Source: Erythrobacter sp. CCH5-A1
GTDB lineage: Bacteria; Pseudomonadota; Alphaproteobacteria; Sphingomonadales; Sphingomonadaceae
Assembly (NCBI RefSeq): GCF_001557115.1
Contig: NZ_LSKQ01000307.1
Location: 1 to 17,960, forward strand
Direction of reading: 5' to 3'
DNA length: 17,960 nt
Shown piece by piece: positions 14,309 to 17,960 of this stretch. Within the stretch, counting starts at the first letter, position 1; every line of letters starts with the position of its first letter. The position numbers and the translations under genes are program-made. Under the pieces are notes generated by a model that saw only the letters and a list, made by a program, of their open reading frames with translations, did not search any database and was not told the DNA's origin.

Positions 14309-17278
14309 ATGAGCGACGACACCACGCAGCGCGATTACCGGGACACCGTCTTCCTGCCGAAGACCGATTTCCCCATGAAGGCCGGCCTCCCCCAGAAGGA
14401 GCCGGGCATTGCCGCGCGCTGGGAGCAGATCGGGCTCTATGACGCGCTGCGCACCGCCCGCCGGGGCCGCGAAAAATTCATCTTCCACGATGGCCCGCCC
14501 TACGCCAATGGCGACATGCATATCGGCCATGCGCTGAACCACATCCTCAAGGACATGGTCTGCCGCACCCAAAACCTGCTGGGCAAGGACGCGCCCTACG
14601 TGCCCGGCTGGGACTGCCACGGCCTTCCCATCGAGTGGAAGGTCGAGGAGCAGTACCGCAAGGAGAAGAAGGCCAAGCCCGTCCTGACCGGCGCAGGGCG
14701 TGACGAGGCGGCGGTCAAGGCCTTCCGCGACGAGTGCCGCGCCTATGCCCAGCACTGGGTCGACGTGCAGCGCTCGCAGCTCAAGCGCCTCGGCATCATG
14801 GCCGATTGGGACCACCCCTACCTCACCATGCAGAAGGAGAGCGAGGCGGTGATCGTCGCCGAGCTCTTGAAGCTGGCCGAGGCGGGGAACCTCTACCGCG
14901 GCTCGAAGCCGGTGATGTGGTCCCCGGTCGAACAGACCGCGCTGGCCGAGGCGGAGGTCGAATACGAGGACATCACCTCGACCCAGATCGACGTGGCGTT
15001 CGAGATCGTCGAAAGCCTGATCCCCGAACTGGTCGGCGCCCACGCGGTTATCTGGACGACGACGCCGTGGACGATCCCGGTCAATCAGGCTTTGGCCTAT
15101 GGGCCGGAGGTTGAGTACGAACTGCTAGACATCGTCTATGAGGCGGGTGCCGAAGAAGGGGCATCTCCTCAGTCCGGCAAAGTGGCAACCGCCGAAGCTG
15201 CCGAGGCCGCCGGGCTTCCCGATGACTGCACCCGAATTTTGGTCGCCAAGGAATTGGTGGAGGCGTTCAAGGCTCGGCTGAATGCAGCCCTGTCGAAGAT
15301 CAATGTCGAGGGTGCTGTCGGGCCAACGGTTGAAGTCTTCCCCGCGCTTGGTGTGAAGGGTGGTCGCTACAAAGGCGCAGACCTCGCCGGCACCCTCGCC
15401 CGCCACCCGATGCACCACCTCGGCGGGTTCTACGCCGCGCCGCGCCCGCTGCTCCCCGGCGACTTCGTCACCACCGACAGCGGCACCGGCCTCGTCCACA
15501 TGGCGCCCGATCATGGCGAGGACGACTTCGAGCTGTGCAAATCGGCAGGCATCAACCCCGTCTTCGCGGTGATGGACGACGGGCGCTACCGGGACGACTG
15601 GGGCTGGCTCGGCGCTGCCGATGAGCGCCGCATGAGCGTCATCAACCCGAAATTCAACGCGCCTGACGGCCCGATCTGCGCGGACCTGCGCGAAGCGGGC
15701 GCGCTGCTCGCGGCGAGCGCCGACTACGCGCACTCCTACCCGCACTCGTGGCGCTCCAAGGCCAAGGTGATCTTCCGCTGCACCCCGCAGTGGTTCGTGC
15801 CGATGGACAAGCCGCTGGGTGACGGCACCACGCTGCGCGACACGGCCATTGCCGAGATCGCCCGCGTCCAGTTCACCCCGGACAAGGGCCGCAACCGCAT
15901 CGGCGCGATGGTCGAGGGGCGGCCCGACTGGGTGCTCTCGCGCCAGCGCGCCTGGGGCGTGCCGATCACGCTGTTCGTGCGGCCTGACGGCTCCTATCTG
16001 CAGGATGCCGCCGTCAACGCCCGCATCGTCGCCGCCGTGAACGCGGAAGGTATGGACGCGTGGAACAGCGCCAACAAGGCCGCCTTCCTCGGCCCGGACC
16101 ACGACCCTGCCGAGTTCGAGATGGTCACCGACATTCTCGACGTGTGGTTCGATTCTGGCTGCACCCATGCCTTCGTGCTGGAATCGGGGCGCTGGCCGGA
16201 CCTGCAATGGCCCGCCGACCTCTACCTCGAAGGCTCGGACCAGCACCGCGGCTGGTTCCAGTCCTCGCTGCTGCAATCCTGCGCCACCCGCGGCCGCGCG
16301 CCCTATGATCAGATCCTCACCCACGGCTTCACGATGGACGCCAAGGGCAAGAAGATGTCGAAGAGCCTCGGCAACACGGTCGATCCGATCAAGGTGATGG
16401 AAACCTACGGCGCGGACATCATCCGGCTGTGGGCATTGAGCGTCGACTTCACCGAGGATCACCGCATCGGCGATGAAATCCTGAAAGGTGTCGGCGACCA
16501 GTACCGCAAGCTGCGCAACACCTTCCGCTATCTCTTGGGCGCGCTCGACGGGTTCGTGGGCGACATGAGCGATGCGGGCCAGCTGCCGGAACTGGAAGTC
16601 TACATCCTCGCGCTGCTGGCGGACCTCGACGGCAAGCTGCGCGCGGCGGCCGAGGCCTACGACTTCAACACCTACACCCGCCTGCTGGTGGACTTCTGCA
16701 ACGAGGACCTCTCGGCCTTCTTCTTCGATATCCGCAAGGATTCGCTCTACTGTGACGGGCCGGACTCGGTCACCCGCAATGCCTATCGCACCGTGCTCGA
16801 CCTGCTGTTCCACGCCCTCGTCCGCTACGCCGCGCCGGTGCTGGTGTTCACCGCCGAGGAGGTGTGGCTCTCGCGCTATCCCGAGGACGGCGAGGCGGAC
16901 GCGGCAGGCCAGCGCGGCTCGGTTCACCTGCTCGAATGGCCGAGCGTCCCGGGCGTCGTGGTCGAGACCGCCAAGTGGGAGCGGCTGCGCTCCCTGCGCG
17001 ACCAGGTCAACGAGGCGATCGAGCCGCTGCGGCGCGACAAGACCATCCGCTCCAGCCTCGAGGCCGAGGTGGTGGTCCCCGCCGCCGCCGTGCCCGAGGG
17101 CGTCACCGACGCGCAACTCGCCGAGCTGTTCATCACCGCGACAGTCACCCGCGGGCAGGGCGACACCGTGACCGTCTCCAAGAGCCACCACCACAAGTGC
17201 GGCCGCTGCTGGCGGCTGCTGCCCGACGTCGCCGAAGACGGCGCGCTGTGCGGCCGCTGCGCGGAGGTTGTGGCATGA
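14309..17278 (+). CDS. ileS: Isoleucyl-tRNA synthetase
   Basis: Class Ia synthetase charging tRNA-Ile, with editing of misactivated valine. The 989-residue protein has DGPPYANGDMHIGHALN (61-77, HIGH at 71-74), GWDCHGLPIEWK (near 108-119), WTTTPWTIP in the CP1 editing domain (near 249-257), VLSRQRAWGVPI before the catalytic half, and KKMSKSLGNTVD (681-692; KMSKS 682-686). The C terminus ends in a zinc knuckle with C964, C967, C981 and C984, as in bacterial type-1 IleRS. Residues about 276-305 look like an extra Ala/Glu-rich segment within CP1, and the DNA from about 15089 to 15382 uses many A/T-ending codons unlike the rest of the gene. The frame is intact. Its stop overlaps the lspA ATG (ATGA). 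Confidence 0.97.
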   Translation: MSDDTTQRDYRDTVFLPKTDFPMKAGLPQKEPGIAARWEQIGLYDALRTARRGREKFIFHDGPPYANGDMHIGHALNHILKDMVCRTQNLLGKDAPYVPGWDCHGLPIEWKVEEQYRKEKKAKPVLTGAGRDEAAVKAFRDECRAYAQHWVDVQRSQLKRLGIMADWDHPYLTMQKESEAVIVAELLKLAEAGNLYRGSKPVMWSPVEQTALAEAEVEYEDITSTQIDVAFEIVESLIPELVGAHAVIWTTTPWTIPVNQALAYGPEVEYELLDIVYEAGAEEGASPQSGKVATAEAAEAAGLPDDCTRILVAKELVEAFKARLNAALSKINVEGAVGPTVEVFPALGVKGGRYKGADLAGTLARHPMHHLGGFYAAPRPLLPGDFVTTDSGTGLVHMAPDHGEDDFELCKSAGINPVFAVMDDGRYRDDWGWLGAADERRMSVINPKFNAPDGPICADLREAGALLAASADYAHSYPHSWRSKAKVIFRCTPQWFVPMDKPLGDGTTLRDTAIAEIARVQFTPDKGRNRIGAMVEGRPDWVLSRQRAWGVPITLFVRPDGSYLQDAAVNARIVAAVNAEGMDAWNSANKAAFLGPDHDPAEFEMVTDILDVWFDSGCTHAFVLESGRWPDLQWPADLYLEGSDQHRGWFQSSLLQSCATRGRAPYDQILTHGFTMDAKGKKMSKSLGNTVDPIKVMETYGADIIRLWALSVDFTEDHRIGDEILKGVGDQYRKLRNTFRYLLGALDGFVGDMSDAGQLPELEVYILALLADLDGKLRAAAEAYDFNTYTRLLVDFCNEDLSAFFFDIRKDSLYCDGPDSVTRNAYRTVLDLLFHALVRYAAPVLVFTAEEVWLSRYPEDGEADAAGQRGSVHLLEWPSVPGVVVETAKWERLRSLRDQVNEAIEPLRRDKTIRSSLEAEVVVPAAAVPEGVTDAQLAELFITATVTRGQGDTVTVSKSHHHKCGRCWRLLPDVAEDGALCGRCAEVVA

Positions 17279-17811
17279 GCACCCTGTTCACCCGCAACCG
17301 GCTGATCGGCCTCGCGCTCGCCGCGCTGGTAGCCATCGTCGACCAGGCGGTGAAGTGGTACGTGATCGGCCCGCTCCGCCTGCGGCAGGTGCTCCACATC
17401 GACCTGCTGCCCTTCTTCGACCTCACCTATACCGAGAACCGCGGCGTCTCGCTCGGCATGTTCGAGGCGAGCAACATGGAGACGCGCTGGCTGCTGGTCG
17501 CGGTCACGGGCGTCATCGCGGCGGTGGTGCTGGTGTGGATGATGCGCGAGCGGCTTCTCGGCGAGATCGCGGGGCTCGCGCTGATCCTCGGCGGAGCGCT
17601 CGGCAACATCCGCGACCGTTATGACCTCGGCTACGTGATCGACTATGCCGACTTCCATATCGGCACCTTCCGTCCCTTCCTGATCTTCAACATCGCCGAT
17701 GCCGCGATCACCATCGGCGTCGTCATCATCCTTGCGCGCAGCCTGCTGCTGCGCGACAAGGGCGACACACAAGCCGGGGGAAGCCCCCGTGGAGAGGCCC
17801 AAGATGCGTAA
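17275..17811 (+). CDS. lspA: Lipoprotein signal peptidase (signal peptidase II)
   Basis: Inner-membrane aspartyl protease that cleaves prolipoprotein signal peptides after diacylglyceryl modification. The 178-residue protein has four hydrophobic segments (about 9-30, 50-66 in part, 72-92, 97-112 and 136-156) and the family blocks DQAVKWYV (23-30), TENRGVSLGMF (53-63), GGALGNIRDR (106-115), VIDYAD (121-126) and FNIADAAI (138-145). D123 and D142 correspond to the catalytic aspartate pair, with the expected spacing of 19. The hydrophilic tail (about 160-178) is longer than needed and encodes the ribosome binding site and start of the next gene. The start is fixed by ATGA overlap with ileS, the common ileS-lspA arrangement. 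Confidence 0.96.
   Translation: MSTLFTRNRLIGLALAALVAIVDQAVKWYVIGPLRLRQVLHIDLLPFFDLTYTENRGVSLGMFEASNMETRWLLVAVTGVIAAVVLVWMMRERLLGEIAGLALILGGALGNIRDRYDLGYVIDYADFHIGTFRPFLIFNIADAAITIGVVIILARSLLLRDKGDTQAGGSPRGEAQDA
17775..17797 (+). promoter_or_regulatory. Hairpin plus strong Shine-Dalgarno inside lspA, ahead of the lipoprotein gene
   Basis: CGGGGG (17775-17780) pairs with CCCCCG (17784-17789) around an AAG loop; one base later comes GGAGAGG (17791-17797), six bases before the ATG at 17804. The ribosome binding site is left outside the stem. The hairpin has no T tract, so it is unlikely to be a terminator; it may keep the binding site open or mark an RNA processing point. Confidence 0.45.
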
Positions 17812-17960
17812 GACTGCCACCCTGATCCTGCTGGCCGGTTCGACAGCGCTGCTCGCGGCATGCGGCGGCGACGGCGGGGTGTTCAACCGCGCGCGGCCCG
17901 ACGAGTTCGCGGTGCAGCGTCAGGCGCCGCTGGTGGTGCCGCCCGACTTCACCCTCACCC
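17804..17960 (+). CDS. Predicted lipoprotein, DUF3035-like, N-terminal part only (runs off the window)
   Basis: The first 52 residues are visible; no stop is reached. A lipoprotein signal peptide is clear: Arg-Lys at 2-3, a hydrophobic run (about 5-18) and the lipobox LAAC with Cys20, followed by a Gly/Asp-rich spacer (GGDGG). The next part, NRARPDEFAVQRQAPLVVPPDF (residues 28-49 in parts), matches what I recall of DUF3035 lipoproteins of alphaproteobacteria, some of which carry the BAM-complex name BamF; this family call is from memory and needs a profile search. Asp at position +2 after Cys would signal inner-membrane retention in E. coli, but here +2 is Gly, so outer-membrane sorting is plausible. 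The start overlaps the lspA end by 8 bp and has GGAGAGG upstream. Being coupled to lspA puts a substrate next to its processing enzyme. Confidence 0.75.
   Translation, partial: MRKTATLILLAGSTALLAACGGDGGVFNRARPDEFAVQRQAPLVVPPDFTLT

Noticed and set aside
15125..17194. Very long open frame antisense to ileS (689 codons), and similar antisense frames at 13157-15043 and 10196-11641
   Set aside because: They mirror genuine genes with complete motifs; their residue make-up (Arg, His, Ala, Gly, Asp and Val rich, no family motifs) is what high GC3 produces on the opposite strand.
1..17960. CRISPR array, insertion sequence, prophage or integrase signs
   Set aside because: No regularly spaced repeats, transposase or integrase motifs were found on either strand; apart from the edge palindrome there is no mobile-element structure.

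Overview
The window is GC-rich, almost fully coding DNA from an alphaproteobacterium, most likely a sphingomonad of the Erythrobacteraceae type (Erythrobacter/Porphyrobacter/Altererythrobacter relatives). The basis is strongly G/C-biased third codon positions, protein sequences that read as sphingomonad versions of IleRS, LspA and PurE/PurK, promoter-like elements close to the alphaproteobacterial TTGaCg-N10-14-GCTANAWC form, and dense ATGA/TGATG gene overlaps. No phage, transposase, CRISPR array or resistance island was seen; this looks like ordinary chromosome.

Region 1 (1-2792, minus strand): a three-gene unit read right to left, an SDR-family protein, a ThDP-dependent 2-oxoacid dehydrogenase E1 alpha subunit and its E1 beta subunit. 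It ends in a 60-bp near-perfect palindrome that contains the last codons and stop of E1 beta. No E2 or E3 gene is in view. The SDR has Phe where the catalytic Tyr should be, and E1 alpha departs from the pyruvate/acetoin consensus at two active-site places. This is the least understood part of the window.

Region 2 (2793-4819, plus): a short divergent promoter region, then an ABC-F translation-factor ATPase with a glycine-rich C-terminal linker. Its stop codon interlocks (CTAG) with that of the convergent mtn operon.

Region 3 (4816-8888, minus): a compact methionine salvage operon, transcribed mtnE-like aminotransferase, mtnB, mtnD, mtnC, mtnA. The five proteins carry S-methyl-5-thioribose-1-phosphate to methionine. 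Every junction overlaps by 1 or 4 nt, and mtnD and mtnC start with GTG.

Region 4 (8889-9213): a tRNA-Thr(GGT) gene on the minus strand with a good promoter, and candidate promoters for the mtn operon and for the plus-strand genes to the right.

Region 5 (9214-14263, plus): a small charged conserved-looking protein, then gpmA, purE, purK, folA, an anchored M19 dipeptidase and ribF. From gpmA onward each gene overlaps the next by 1 or 4 nt. The unit mixes glycolysis, purine, folate and flavin synthesis.

Region 6 (14264-17960, plus): a 45-bp gap with a candidate promoter very close to the start codon, then ileS, lspA and the beginning of a lipoprotein gene that runs off the window. Lipoprotein signal peptidase thus directly precedes a probable lipoprotein substrate. 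Inside ileS, about 290 bp encoding part of the CP1 editing domain has clearly lower GC3 than the rest of the gene.

Overall the window is housekeeping metabolism in tight operons. Most worth a second look are the E1/SDR unit with non-canonical catalytic residues, the palindrome fused to the E1 beta stop, and the atypical patch in ileS.
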